Source of the DNA: RGIG3009 sp964470515
GTDB taxonomy: Bacteria > Bacillota > Clostridia > Oscillospirales > Acutalibacteraceae
Assembly: GCA_964470515.1 (NCBI GenBank)
Contig: CAYYDD010000002.1
Coordinates: 7,099-71,098, forward strand
Length of the DNA stretch: 64,000 nt
Direction: 5' to 3'
Below, in pieces: positions 31,180-39,959 of this stretch (its first letter is position 1; the number at the start of each line of letters is the position of its first letter). Position numbers and translations under genes: made by a program. The notes below the pieces were generated by a model, which saw only the letters and a program-made list of their open reading frames with translations, was not told the origin of the DNA and ran no database searches.

Positions 31180-31836
31180 ATGCGTAGTACGTCTGTTGCC
31201 GCGCTGGAGAGCGTGGCTGCGGCACTGCGCCGTAACAATATGTATGCTGTGTGCGTCGGCACTGCCGCTGAGGTGGTGCCGGTACTGCGCACTATCCTGA
31301 AGCCGGGGGACACCGTGGCCGTCGGAGGCTCGCGTACGCTGGAGGAGACTGGGGTGTTGCCTCTGCTGCGCGACGGCGACTATCGGTTCCTGGATCGGTA
31401 CGCACCGGGTCTGACCCCGGAGCAGATCCGTGAGGTGTTTGTGGCCAGCCTCGGTGCCGACGTATATCTGTGCTCGGCCAACGCCGTCACCGAACAGGGC
31501 GAGATATACTGCGTGGACGGCAACGCCAACCGTATTGCCGCGCTGTGCTACGGTCCGCGTACGGTAGTGCTGGTGGTCGGCTGCAACAAGCTCGTTCCGG
31601 ATATCGCGGCGGCACAGTATCGTGTCAAGACCGTGGCGGCCCCCCGCAACACTGCCCGCTTGAACTGTGCTACCCCGTGCGCCGCGACCGGCATCTGCTG
31701 CAAGGCGGACAGCCCCGTGGCCACCGACGGTTGCTCCTCTGCGGCCCGCATCTGCTGCTCGTATCTCGCGCTGGGATACCAGCGCATACCCGACCGAATC
31801 AAGGTGATTTTGGTGAACGAGCCGCTTGGCTTTTAA
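31180..31836 (+). CDS. LUD-domain protein (LutC/YkgG-like)
   Basis: The 218-residue product has the LUD-domain core VAVGGSRTLEETGV (about 43-56) and VYLCSANAVTEQGEIYCVDG (about 96-115), NRIAALCYGPRTVVLVVG, and a tail with several cysteines (CATPCAATGICCKAD). LUD proteins take part in lactate utilisation (LutABC) or have unknown roles when solitary; this Cys-tailed solitary form is common in anaerobic Firmicutes. ATG at 31180 follows GAGGTG inside the end of rpiB. Confidence 0.85.
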   Translation: MRSTSVAALESVAAALRRNNMYAVCVGTAAEVVPVLRTILKPGDTVAVGGSRTLEETGVLPLLRDGDYRFLDRYAPGLTPEQIREVFVASLGADVYLCSANAVTEQGEIYCVDGNANRIAALCYGPRTVVLVVGCNKLVPDIAAAQYRVKTVAAPRNTARLNCATPCAATGICCKADSPVATDGCSSAARICCSYLALGYQRIPDRIKVILVNEPLGF

Positions 31837-32077
31837 GCTGACAAAAATTCACAATTTTTGTCGGTGGCAAAACCTTTCGCGTTTAAAGCCGAAAACAGCG
31901 CCTATACTATATGTAGTGGTTTGGATGAAAAAATTCCGCTTTTTTACAGAAAATGTTTGATTTTTCTAAAAACTATGGTATACTGGTTTGTGGAGTATAA
32001 CAAGGGGTCGTTCTGTCCCTTGATAACAGCCATCCTACATAGCGAACTTTCAATCAAGCTTGCGGGGAGTGGGTAGT
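31837..32077. promoter_or_regulatory. murA upstream region and promoter
   Basis: A perfect 10-bp hairpin GACAAAAATT/AATTTTTGTC (31840-31862) follows the LUD gene without a T run. A promoter TTGATT, 16 bp, TATACT lies at 31957-31984. The murA binding site is GCGGGGAG. Confidence 0.55.
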
Positions 32078-33364
32078 TTGGATAAGTATATCATCTGCGG
32101 TGAACGGCGCTTGGCCGGCACGGTGGATATCAGCGGCGCGAAAAACGCCGTGGTGGCTATTTTGCCGGCCACGGTGCTCGCCAACGGTGTCTGCCGCATA
32201 GAGAACATTCCGAACATTGCCGATGTGAACACGGCACTGGAGATCTTAGATTCTCTGGGGGCTACCGTGCGCCGCATCGATAAGCATACCGTCGAGATCG
32301 ATTCGCGTACCATCGTCACCCAAACGGTGCCGCACGACCTCGCCAAGAAAATGCGTGCATCGTATTATTTTATCGGTGCGTTGCTGGGTCGTTTCGGCAA
32401 GGCCAGTGTTCCGATGCCGGGCGGTTGCTATTTCGGCGTTCGTCCCATTGATCAGCATCTCAAGGGTTTCACCGCGCTGGGCGCGCAGGTGTTGCCGATG
32501 AAAAACGGGATGATCAGCGCGTGTGCCGAGGAGCTTGTCGGCAACTCCGTGTATCTGGATATGGTGTCGGTGGGTGCTACCGTCAACATTATGCTGGCGG
32601 CAGTATATGCGCAGGGCACCACCGTCATCGAAAACGCGGCGAAGGAGCCGCATATCGTTGATCTGGCCAACTTCCTGAACTCGATGGGCGCGGATGTCCG
32701 CGGCGCGGGCACCGATGTTATCAAGGTGCGCGGTGTCACCCGCTTGTATGGTACCACCTATTCCATCATTCCCGACCAGATCGAAGCCGGCACCTATATG
32801 GCGGCGGCTGTGGCCACGGGTGGTGATGTGACGGTGCGCAACGTCATTCCGAAGCATCTGGAATCCATTACCGCCAAGCTACAGGAAATGGGTGCTCGGA
32901 TCGAGGAATTTGACGAGGAGATCCGCGTGTGCGCGGGCGAGAGCATGTGCCACTGCAATGTGAAAACGATGCCGCATCCCGGTTTCCCCACGGATATGCA
33001 GCCGCAGATCGCGGTGTTGCTGTCGATGGCGGAGGGGACAAGCATCATCAACGAGGGCGTGTGGGAAAACCGCTACCGCTACGTGGACGAGCTACGGCGT
33101 ATGGGTGCCGAGATCCAGGTGGACGGCAAGCTCGCCGTCATTCAGGGCGTTCCGCATTTAACGGCGGCTCCCGTCAAGGCGATGGATCTGCGCGCCGGTG
33201 CTGCGATGGTCATCGCGGCTCTGGCGGCTCACGGTGTCACCGAGATCGAGGATATTCAATACATCGAGCGCGGCTACGAGGATCTGGTAGAAAAGTTGCG
33301 TGGTCTCGGCGCGGATATTCGCCGCGTTTCCGAAGACGAGCCCGCATTACAATCCGCACAATAA
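32078..33364 (+). CDS. murA: UDP-N-acetylglucosamine 1-carboxyvinyltransferase, TTG start
   Basis: MurA transfers enolpyruvate to UDP-GlcNAc in the first step of peptidoglycan synthesis. DISGAKNAVVAILPATVLA (17-35), the catalytic loop Cys C117 in MPGGCYFGVRPIDQH (fosfomycin target), and FPTDMQPQIAVLLSMAEGTS are clear. The start is TTG at 32078 (MDKYIICGERRLAG), 8 nt after GGGGAG; upstream in-frame TTG and GTG codons lack spacing. Length 428 aa is normal. Confidence 0.95.
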   Translation: MDKYIICGERRLAGTVDISGAKNAVVAILPATVLANGVCRIENIPNIADVNTALEILDSLGATVRRIDKHTVEIDSRTIVTQTVPHDLAKKMRASYYFIGALLGRFGKASVPMPGGCYFGVRPIDQHLKGFTALGAQVLPMKNGMISACAEELVGNSVYLDMVSVGATVNIMLAAVYAQGTTVIENAAKEPHIVDLANFLNSMGADVRGAGTDVIKVRGVTRLYGTTYSIIPDQIEAGTYMAAAVATGGDVTVRNVIPKHLESITAKLQEMGARIEEFDEEIRVCAGESMCHCNVKTMPHPGFPTDMQPQIAVLLSMAEGTSIINEGVWENRYRYVDELRRMGAEIQVDGKLAVIQGVPHLTAAPVKAMDLRAGAAMVIAALAAHGVTEIEDIQYIERGYEDLVEKLRGLGADIRRVSEDEPALQSAQ

Positions 33365-33422
33365 GCTGTTTGGCGGCGCACACTGGTTTGAGTGTGCGCC
33401 GTTTTTTAAGAAAGGAAGTATT

Positions 33423-34211
33423 ATGGCTCGGTTTTCTCCCTTATTCAGCGGCAGCAGCGGCAACTGCCTGTACGTCGGCACCGGCGAGGCTGGTTTGCTG
33501 GTGGACGCGGGTGTCAGTGCCCGCCGCATCGAACGCGCACTGTGGGCACGGGAGATTGATCCCGGCAGTATCCGCGCGGTGCTCGTTACCCACGAGCATA
33601 CCGACCACGTCACCGGTCTGCGGGTGCTGTGCAAGCGATTCCGCATCCCGGTGTACGCCAGCGTCGGCACCGGTGAGGCCCTGCGCGCGGGCGGCTTGTT
33701 GGAGCCGCAAACGCTGTGCCTACCTATCACCGATGACCAACAGATCGGCGAGTTCAAGGTTACGCCGTTTGCGACCTCGCACGATTGCCGCGAAAGCTAT
33801 GGCTACCGCATCACGTTGCCGGATGACCGCTGCGTCGGTGTGGCGACCGACCTCGGCGTGATGACGCAGACGGTGCGGGATCATCTGCGCGGCTGCGATC
33901 TGATACATATCGAATCCAATCACGATATCCGTATGCTGGAAAACGGCCCGTATCCGTATCCGCTCAAGCGACGTATCCTGTCCGATCGCGGGCATTTATC
34001 CAATGCAGCGTGTGCCCGTGAGCTACCGAGTCTGGTGCGGGACGGAACGACCCGCATTTTCCTCGGCCATTTAAGTCGGGAGAATAACGTCCCTGAACTC
34101 GCGTACGCCACCGCGCAGGCGGAGCTGAACGCTTGCGGCCTGATAGAGAATATCGACTACGTGTTGCGTATTGCGCCGCCGGAGAATGACGGCGCGTATC
34201 TGGTCTTTTAG
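33423..34211 (+). CDS. Metallo-beta-lactamase-fold hydrolase (WalJ/YycJ type)
   Basis: Residues 5-21 (FSPLFSGSSGNCLYVGT) and the metal motif VTHEHTDHVTGL (about 58-69, HxHxDH) define the YycJ/WalJ branch. WalJ has been linked to DNA replication/cell-wall coordination and nuclease activity in Gram-positives. RGHLSNAACA and IFLGHLSRENN supply later ligands. The start at 33423 follows AAGAAAGGAAGT. It precedes rlmH by 16 nt, the same neighbour as in many Firmicutes. Confidence 0.88.
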   Translation: MARFSPLFSGSSGNCLYVGTGEAGLLVDAGVSARRIERALWAREIDPGSIRAVLVTHEHTDHVTGLRVLCKRFRIPVYASVGTGEALRAGGLLEPQTLCLPITDDQQIGEFKVTPFATSHDCRESYGYRITLPDDRCVGVATDLGVMTQTVRDHLRGCDLIHIESNHDIRMLENGPYPYPLKRRILSDRGHLSNAACARELPSLVRDGTTRIFLGHLSRENNVPELAYATAQAELNACGLIENIDYVLRIAPPENDGAYLVF

Positions 34212-34227
34212 AAAGGGGTGAACGACG

Positions 34228-34710
34228 GTGCTGACAGTCACGCTGGCCTGCGTAGGCAAGCTCAAGGAAGCCTATTGGCGGGAGGCGTGTGCCGAGTACG
34301 AGAAACGTCTCGGTGCGTTTTGCCGCCTGCAGATCGTGGAGGTCGCGGAGGAACGCTTGCCCGATGCCCCGTCTGCCGCACAGATCACCTCCGCCATTGA
34401 GGCGGAGGGTCAGCGGTTGTTATCCCGTATTCCCGCCGGTGCGTCGCTGATCGCCTTGTGCATTGAGGGCAGGGAAATGCCGTCCGAGGCCTTGTCAAAG
34501 CAGTTGTCGCAATGGACGGTGGACGGTGTCAGCCACGTGGCGTTCGTCATCGGCGGTTCGTTCGGCTTGTCGGATGCCGTCAAGCGTGAGGCACGCTTGA
34601 GGCTGTCCTTCTCGCCGATGACCTTCCCGCATCAGTTGGCGCGTATTTTGACATTGGAACAGATCTACCGGGCGTTCCATATCGCCTCGGGTGGGAAATA
34701 TCACAAGTAA
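34228..34710 (+). CDS. rlmH: 23S rRNA pseudouridine-1915 N3-methyltransferase, GTG start
   Basis: RlmH is a small SPOUT-class SAM methyltransferase acting on the assembled 70S ribosome. VTLACVGKLKEAYW at the start and FVIGGSFGLSDAV, LSFSPMTFPHQLARILTLEQ and the terminal GGKYHK form the knotted SAM site. Length 160 aa is normal. GTG at 34228 follows AAAGGGGTG. It lies between walJ and zapA. Confidence 0.95.
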   Translation: MLTVTLACVGKLKEAYWREACAEYEKRLGAFCRLQIVEVAEERLPDAPSAAQITSAIEAEGQRLLSRIPAGASLIALCIEGREMPSEALSKQLSQWTVDGVSHVAFVIGGSFGLSDAVKREARLRLSFSPMTFPHQLARILTLEQIYRAFHIASGGKYHK

Positions 34711-34722
34711 GGAGAGACTGCT

Positions 34723-35016
34723 ATGGCACGCAACCGCGTAAAACTCACCATCGCCGGTACGGAGTATATCCTTGTTTCGGATGAGCCGATCGCCTATGTG
34801 GCACAGCTCGGTCGCGAGATAGATGCTGCTCTGACAGAGCTGACGGATGATGGCCGTATGCCCCCGATGAAAGCCGCGGTGCTGACCGCGATCACCGAGT
34901 GCGACAAGGCGCACAAGGCGGAAGCCGCGGCAGATCACCTGCGTGACCGGCTGCGGGAATACCTTGCCGAAAACAATGCCCTGCATGCCGAAGTGGAGCG
35001 TCTGCGTCGTGGTTAA
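34723..35016 (+). CDS. zapA: Cell division protein ZapA
   Basis: ZapA binds and bundles FtsZ filaments at midcell. The 97-residue protein shows the N-terminal KLTIAGTEYILVSDEPIAYV (7-26) and a long C-terminal coiled coil (about 60-97). The ATG follows AAGGAGAGACTGCT. The next gene, a U32 peptidase, starts inside its last codons, as in several Firmicutes. Confidence 0.88.
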   Translation: MARNRVKLTIAGTEYILVSDEPIAYVAQLGREIDAALTELTDDGRMPPMKAAVLTAITECDKAHKAEAAADHLRDRLREYLAENNALHAEVERLRRG

Positions 35017-37039
35017 GCCGGAGCTGCTGTCACCGGCAGGCTCGCAGGAGTCGCTGGTCGCCGCCGTCCGCGCGGGCGCGGATGCGGTGTATCTCGGGGT
35101 GGGGACGTTCAATGCCCGCCGCAACGCCCGCAATTTTTCCATAGAAGCTACAGACGATGCGGCCTGCTCCTTGGAGGAGGCGGTATCGTTTTGTCATACC
35201 CGCGGTGTTCAGGTGCATCTGGCGCTCAATACGCTGGTGCGTGACCGTGAACTGCCGGAGGCGCAGCGCATTGCCGAAGCGGCCTGCGCTGCGGGCGTGG
35301 ATGCGCTCATCGTGCAGGATCGCGGGCTGGCTCGTTTGCTGCACGCCGCCGCACCGACGATGCCCCTGCACGCGTCCACGCAGTTATCCTGCCACACCCC
35401 GGCGGGCGTTGAAGCACTGCGTGATGCCGGCTTTTCGCGGGTGGTGCTGGCCAGAGAAATGACCCGAGAGGAGATTGCCGCCTGCCGTGACCTCGGCTGT
35501 GAGCTGGAGGTGTTTGTACACGGTGCCTTGTGTATGAGCGTGTCGGGTCAATGCGAGCTGTCCGCCCTGCTCGGTGGGCGAAGCGGTAACCGGGGCTTAT
35601 GTGCTCAGCCCTGCCGTCTGCCGTTTGCCGTGGGTCGTGCCCCGCGTGGGGGTGAGACGGCTCTCAGTCTGAAGGATCAGTCGCTGTATGCGCATCTGGA
35701 TGAACTGCGCGGGCTTGGTGTGGCTTCGCTGAAGATCGAGGGGCGGATGAAGCGCCCCGAGTACGTCGCTGCCGCTACGGCGGTGCTGCGCCTCCTGCTG
35801 GACGGCAAAACGCCCGACTCACAGCTTATGGATGACCTGCAAGCGGTGTTCTCCCGCTCCGGCTTTACCGACGGCTATTTTACGGGCAAGCGCGATGCCG
35901 CGATGTTCGGCAGTCGCCGCGAGGCGGACGTGGCTACACCCGCAGTGCTCTCACGCCTTGGGCGGCTGTACGACCGCGAGATGCCCCGCGTTCCCGTCAC
36001 CCTGACGCTGACGGATGCTCCTTTGACACTCACCGCGGAGGACAGCGACGGCAACACCGTCTCGGTCACCGCGCCGACGGATACGCCCGTGCTGGATCGT
36101 GCATTGGATACCGAGCGGGCTAAGGCTCAGCTCGGTAAGACCGGCGGTACGCCGTTTATCGCCACGGTGACCGAGGCTTGCTCGCCTGCGGTGCCGTTGT
36201 CGGCGATCAACGCCCTGCGCCGTGCCGCATTGGATGAGTTGTCGCAGAAGCGTGGGCAACCCCGACCTGTCGCGTATACGGCCGCACAGCCGTCGTTCGT
36301 GGCACTGCCGTCGGGGTTGCTGCACGGCTTGGTCGCCCGCGTGGAGCGTGAGGAGCAGATCGCGGGGGAGGCGGAGCATTGGATCGTGCCGCTCGGTTGC
36401 CGTCCCGCTGTGCCGCACTGGGGTGTGGAGATACCGCGCGGCTTGTTCGGTAGGGAGGAGACGGTGCGCCGCGCTCTGCGGGAAGCCGCGACGGCGGGTG
36501 CCTGGTTTGCGTTGTGCAATAACGTCGGCGCGGTGCCTCTCGCACGGGAGGTCGGTCTGCCTCCGGTCGTCGGTTCTTTCTGGAATATCACCAATGCCGA
36601 GGCATTGGCGGCAGCCGCCGGGGACGGTGCGGCCGCAGCCGTTGTGTCGTTTGAGCTGACCTTCCCGCAACTACGGTTTGCGGAGAGAAACGGCTGTACC
36701 GGCTTGTTTGCCTATGGCCGTCAGCCGCTGATGCTGCTGCGGAATTGCCCGGTCTCTGCGGCGAAGGGCTGTGCGTCGTGCGACGGAGGCTCGGAGCTTG
36801 TTGACCGTACGGGGGCGCGTTTCCCGGTGCGCTGTCACGGTGGCTGCGGTGATCTGCTCAACGCGGTGCCGCTGTATCTGGCCGACTGCTTGGAGGAACT
36901 GCCGCAAACGGCGTTCCGATATTTGCATTTTACCGACGAAGCGCCCGAACGGGTCGCCGAGGTACTGCGTGAGTACCGTGTCGGTGCCCCCCCGCCGCCC
37001 GCCTTTACCCGCGGGCTGTATAAGCGGGGCGTGGAATAA
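35009..37039 (+). CDS. U32-family peptidase/hydroxylase with DUF3656
   Basis: The N-terminal half is a U32 domain: PELLSPAGSQESLVAAVRAG (4-23), ADAVYLGVGTFNARRNARNF, DALIVQDRGLARLL and the U32 signature ELEVFVHGALCMSVSGQCEL, then CAQPCRLPF and SLKIEGRMKRPEYVA. The C-terminal half (about 330-676) corresponds to DUF3656 and beyond. Relatives (RlhA, TrhP) make 5-hydroxylated bases in rRNA or tRNA, so an RNA-modification role is likelier than proteolysis. The start is GTG at 35009, overlapping zapA by 8 nt, with GGAG 11 nt upstream. Confidence 0.88.
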   Translation: MVKPELLSPAGSQESLVAAVRAGADAVYLGVGTFNARRNARNFSIEATDDAACSLEEAVSFCHTRGVQVHLALNTLVRDRELPEAQRIAEAACAAGVDALIVQDRGLARLLHAAAPTMPLHASTQLSCHTPAGVEALRDAGFSRVVLAREMTREEIAACRDLGCELEVFVHGALCMSVSGQCELSALLGGRSGNRGLCAQPCRLPFAVGRAPRGGETALSLKDQSLYAHLDELRGLGVASLKIEGRMKRPEYVAAATAVLRLLLDGKTPDSQLMDDLQAVFSRSGFTDGYFTGKRDAAMFGSRREADVATPAVLSRLGRLYDREMPRVPVTLTLTDAPLTLTAEDSDGNTVSVTAPTDTPVLDRALDTERAKAQLGKTGGTPFIATVTEACSPAVPLSAINALRRAALDELSQKRGQPRPVAYTAAQPSFVALPSGLLHGLVARVEREEQIAGEAEHWIVPLGCRPAVPHWGVEIPRGLFGREETVRRALREAATAGAWFALCNNVGAVPLAREVGLPPVVGSFWNITNAEALAAAAGDGAAAAVVSFELTFPQLRFAERNGCTGLFAYGRQPLMLLRNCPVSAAKGCASCDGGSELVDRTGARFPVRCHGGCGDLLNAVPLYLADCLEELPQTAFRYLHFTDEAPERVAEVLREYRVGAPPPPAFTRGLYKRGVE

Positions 37040-37049
37040 CGAAATACAA

Positions 37050-37086
37050 CGGCGGATGCGTGATGCATCCGCCGCTTCTCTTTTTT
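37050..37086 (+). terminator. Terminator after the U32 gene
   Basis: Perfect CGGCGGATGC-GTGAT-GCATCCGCCG stem followed by CTTCTCTTTTTT. Confidence 0.85.
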
Positions 37087-37094
37087 ATCAGCTT

Positions 37095-37125
37095 GTCATA
37101 AACGCGTCACCAGCCTCATAGGAAT
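37095..37125 (+). promoter_or_regulatory. Candidate sigma-E promoter of spoIVA
   Basis: GTCATAAA, a 14-bp spacer and CATAGGAAT resemble the mother-cell sigma-E consensus (-35 close to GTCATATT, -10 close to CATACAAT). It ends 32 nt before the spoIVA ATG. spoIVA is sigma-E-controlled in Bacillus subtilis. Confidence 0.55.
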
Positions 37126-37157
37126 GTACAAACAATGATGTGAGCGGAGGAAGGACT

Positions 37158-38639
37158 ATGACAGCGAGCAATACCATATATCAGGATATCGCCACCCGAA
37201 CCGGCGGGGACATTTACATCGGCGTGGTCGGGCCGGTACGAACGGGTAAATCCACCTTTATCAAGCAGTTTATGGATACGTTGGTGCTGCCCAACATTGA
37301 CAGCGAATACAGCCGCGAGCGCGCGGTGGATGAGCTGCCTCAGTCGTCGGCAGGTCGTACCATTATGACCACCGAGCCGAAGTTTATCCCCGAGCAGGCG
37401 GTGGGCATCACCGTCAGCGGTACGGCGGGGATGCGGGTACGTATGATCGACTGCGTGGGCTACGTTGTGCCGTCGGCGCTGGGCTACATCGAAGAAAACG
37501 CCCCGCGTATGGTCAAGACCCCGTGGTTTGACGAGGAGGTCCCGTTCAATATGGCGGCGGAGGTTGGTACGCAAAAGGTCATTGCGGAGCATTCAACCAT
37601 CGGTCTGGTCGTTACTACCGACGGTAGCATCACCGAGATCCCGCGGGAGGAGTACGCCGAGGCGGAGGAGCGTGTTATCCGTGAATTACAGGCGATCAAC
37701 AAGCCGTTTGCGGTACTGCTCAACACCACCGACCCGGGCAGCGACGCGACGCGTGCGCTGTGCGGTGAGCTGGGCGAGAAATACGGTGTGCCGGTATGCC
37801 CGGTCAACTGTCTGGAGATCGGCGAGGAAAAAATCCGGGAGATCCTCAAAACCATTTTGTTTGAGTTTCCCATCCGTGAGATCGGATTCAAAATGCCGCC
37901 GTGGGTGATGGAGCTGGAGCGCGAGCATCCCGTGCGCCGCAGCATCGTCGGTACGGTGCGCGAGGCGGTCAGCGGCGTGCAGAAGATCCGCGAGCTGAAC
38001 GCGGTCAGCCGTGCTCTGGCCGAATGTGACCACCTCAGCGGCGTGTCGCTGGAGGAGATCGATCTCGGCAGTGGTAGCGGTGTGGTGGAGCTGACGGTGC
38101 TACCTGAATTGTTCTATCAGGTGCTCAGCGAGACCACGGGTATCCCCGTCGCCGACGAGGGTGAGCTGATGACCCGTATGAACGAGCTGGCGGATATCCG
38201 CCGCCGGTACGATAAGATTAAGGCTGCACTGGATCAGGTGGAGGCTACGGGCTACGGTATTGTGATGCCGTCGCTGGACGAAATGGCACTGGATGAGCCG
38301 GAGATTATCAAGCAGAGCGGACGGTACGGTGTCCGTCTGCGCGCGAGTGCGCCGTCTATCCATATGATGAAGGCCAACATCACCACCGAGGTCGCGCCCA
38401 TCGTCGGCTCGGAAAAGCAATCCGAGGAGCTGGTCAACTACCTGCTGCGTGAGTTTGAGGAGGATCCCTCGAAGATCTGGGATTCCAATATTTTCGGCAC
38501 CTCGCTGTACGGGCTGGTGAACGAGGGCCTGCACAACAAGCTGTACCGTATGCCGGGTGATGCGCGTCTAAAGCTGAAGGATACGGTCGAGCGCATTATC
38601 AACGAGGGCTGTAACGGTCTGATCTGTATTATTGTATAA
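37158..38639 (+). CDS. spoIVA: Stage IV sporulation protein A (spore coat morphogenetic ATPase)
   Basis: SpoIVA polymerises on the forespore surface, hydrolysing ATP, to form the coat basement layer. Walker A is VGPVRTGKSTF (about 22-32). The C-terminal region ends ERIINEGCNGLICIIV, matching the membrane-targeting tail. The length of 493 aa equals that of the Bacillus protein. ATG at 37158 follows GGAGGAAGGACT. It heads an operon with an M23 protein and a site-2 protease. It is direct evidence that the organism forms endospores. Confidence 0.96.
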   Translation: MTASNTIYQDIATRTGGDIYIGVVGPVRTGKSTFIKQFMDTLVLPNIDSEYSRERAVDELPQSSAGRTIMTTEPKFIPEQAVGITVSGTAGMRVRMIDCVGYVVPSALGYIEENAPRMVKTPWFDEEVPFNMAAEVGTQKVIAEHSTIGLVVTTDGSITEIPREEYAEAEERVIRELQAINKPFAVLLNTTDPGSDATRALCGELGEKYGVPVCPVNCLEIGEEKIREILKTILFEFPIREIGFKMPPWVMELEREHPVRRSIVGTVREAVSGVQKIRELNAVSRALAECDHLSGVSLEEIDLGSGSGVVELTVLPELFYQVLSETTGIPVADEGELMTRMNELADIRRRYDKIKAALDQVEATGYGIVMPSLDEMALDEPEIIKQSGRYGVRLRASAPSIHMMKANITTEVAPIVGSEKQSEELVNYLLREFEEDPSKIWDSNIFGTSLYGLVNEGLHNKLYRMPGDARLKLKDTVERIINEGCNGLICIIV

Positions 38640-38652
38640 GGAGGCACTTACT

Positions 38653-39333
38653 ATGGCAGAACAACGTCGCACGCGATCCCGCTTATCGCTGATCGCGGTA
38701 CAGAGCATCGTGTGCGGCGTTATCCTGCTGCTGGCACTGCTGCTGCGGCTGATCGGCGGGGATACGTGGGATCAGTTGCGCACCGTTTTTCAGCACTGGA
38801 TGACCGACGACGGCCTCGCGGCCCTGGTGGAGCCGGAGCCCGAGGCCGCCGGTGGGCGGGATATCCCGGTCGGGGAGGCGGTATCGGTGCTCGTGCCGCC
38901 CGAGGGGGCGACGTTTGCACCGATTTCGCTGCCGACCACCGGGGTCGCACCGTTGCACAGCGGTGAGGTGACCTCGGTATTCGGCTACCGTACCGATCCC
39001 ATCCGCGGAGGGACAGGCTTTCACACCGGTACGGACGTTTCCGCACAGGAGGGGGAGGCACTTTACGCGCCGTATGACGGCACGGTGACTGCGGCGGCGT
39101 GGGATAACAGCTACGGCTATTACGTCACCGTGCGTGCAGGTGACGTTGACATTCTATATGCGCATTGCTCGGTGCTGTTATGCCGTGAGGGCGACGATGT
39201 TAAAGCTGGGGATACCGTGGCTCGCGTGGGTAGCACGGGCGATTCCACCGGTAACCATGTGCATATCGAGCTGCACCGTGCGGGCATCTGCTACGATCCC
39301 GCACCGCTTATCCCGGAGACGTGGTATGCTTGA
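38653..39333 (+). CDS. M23 (LytM) domain membrane protein, SpoIVFA-like
   Basis: The protein has one N-terminal membrane segment (about 15-36), a Pro/Glu-rich linker and a C-terminal LytM/M23 domain (about 105-226). Zinc-site residues GFHTGTDVS and HVHIEL are both present, so unlike the degenerate Bacillus SpoIVFA it could still be a metallopeptidase. Its place just before a SpoIVFB-type protease and after spoIVA suggests the SpoIVFA role of holding the protease in check in the outer forespore membrane. ATG at 38653 follows AAGGAGGCACTTACT, 13 nt after spoIVA. Confidence 0.75.
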   Translation: MAEQRRTRSRLSLIAVQSIVCGVILLLALLLRLIGGDTWDQLRTVFQHWMTDDGLAALVEPEPEAAGGRDIPVGEAVSVLVPPEGATFAPISLPTTGVAPLHSGEVTSVFGYRTDPIRGGTGFHTGTDVSAQEGEALYAPYDGTVTAAAWDNSYGYYVTVRAGDVDILYAHCSVLLCREGDDVKAGDTVARVGSTGDSTGNHVHIELHRAGICYDPAPLIPETWYA

Positions 39334-39898
39334 ATGGCGTTGGTGGGGCGTGCGCTTTCGGCTGAGTCTCCTGTTCCCTGCGGCAGTGATCGTGATGCTG
39401 TCGCTTGACAAAAGCGGGTTGACCGCGCTGTGCCTGGCGGCCTCGCTTCTTCACGAGCTGGGGCATTTTGTGATGATGCTGCTGTGCCGTGACCACCCCG
39501 CGTGTGTGACACTGGATGTGTTTGGGATGCGGGTAGAGCGTCGCCCGACACAGCGACTGGGTTACCCCGCGCTGTGCGCGGTATCGCTGGCAGGCCCCCT
39601 GATAAACGCCGCGTGTACCGCGGTACTGCCGTCCGAGGCGGCACTGGTGCACGGGGTGCTGGCAGTGTTTCATCTCCTGCCCGTCACGTCGCTCGACGGC
39701 GGTGAGGCGCTGTATGCGCTGTTGTGTTGCCGCTTGTCAGAAGAACGCGCCGCGCGGATACTGCGCGGCTCATCGGCGGTGATACTGCTGCCGCTGGCAG
39801 CCCTCGGCTTTTGGCTATTATTCGGCTACCGCAACTTTACGTTGCTTTTTGTCAGCCTCTATTTGATTTTACGAATGTTTTTGCACGAGGGGCATTGA
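39326..39898 (+). CDS. spoIVFB: Site-2 protease, SpoIVFB-like (M50)
   Basis: The polytopic membrane metalloprotease has HELGH at residues 43-47 in a hydrophobic segment and the second metal motif SLDGGEALY (about 122-130). SpoIVFB cleaves pro-sigma-K in the mother cell; a shorter form without a CBS domain is usual in Clostridia. At 190 aa it is compact. The start at 39326 overlaps the M23 gene by 8 nt and follows GGAGACGTGGT; longer in-frame extensions run through the M23 coding region and are not credible. Confidence 0.82.
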   Translation: MLEWRWWGVRFRLSLLFPAAVIVMLSLDKSGLTALCLAASLLHELGHFVMMLLCRDHPACVTLDVFGMRVERRPTQRLGYPALCAVSLAGPLINAACTAVLPSEAALVHGVLAVFHLLPVTSLDGGEALYALLCCRLSEERAARILRGSSAVILLPLAALGFWLLFGYRNFTLLFVSLYLILRMFLHEGH

Positions 39899-39959
39899 AA
39901 AATCGCGTCAAATATCGTATACTGGGGTTACAGAGTTACGCCTTTATAGGAGGTACGAT

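Noticed and set aside
34943..35008. Longer N-terminus for the U32 gene
   Set aside because: The extra residues are the zapA coding sequence read in another frame; the GTG at 35009 fits the family start PELLSPAGS.
39134..39325. Longer N-terminus for the SpoIVFB-like protease
   Set aside because: It is the M23 gene in another frame; ATG at 39326 has a GGAG site and gives a normal membrane start.
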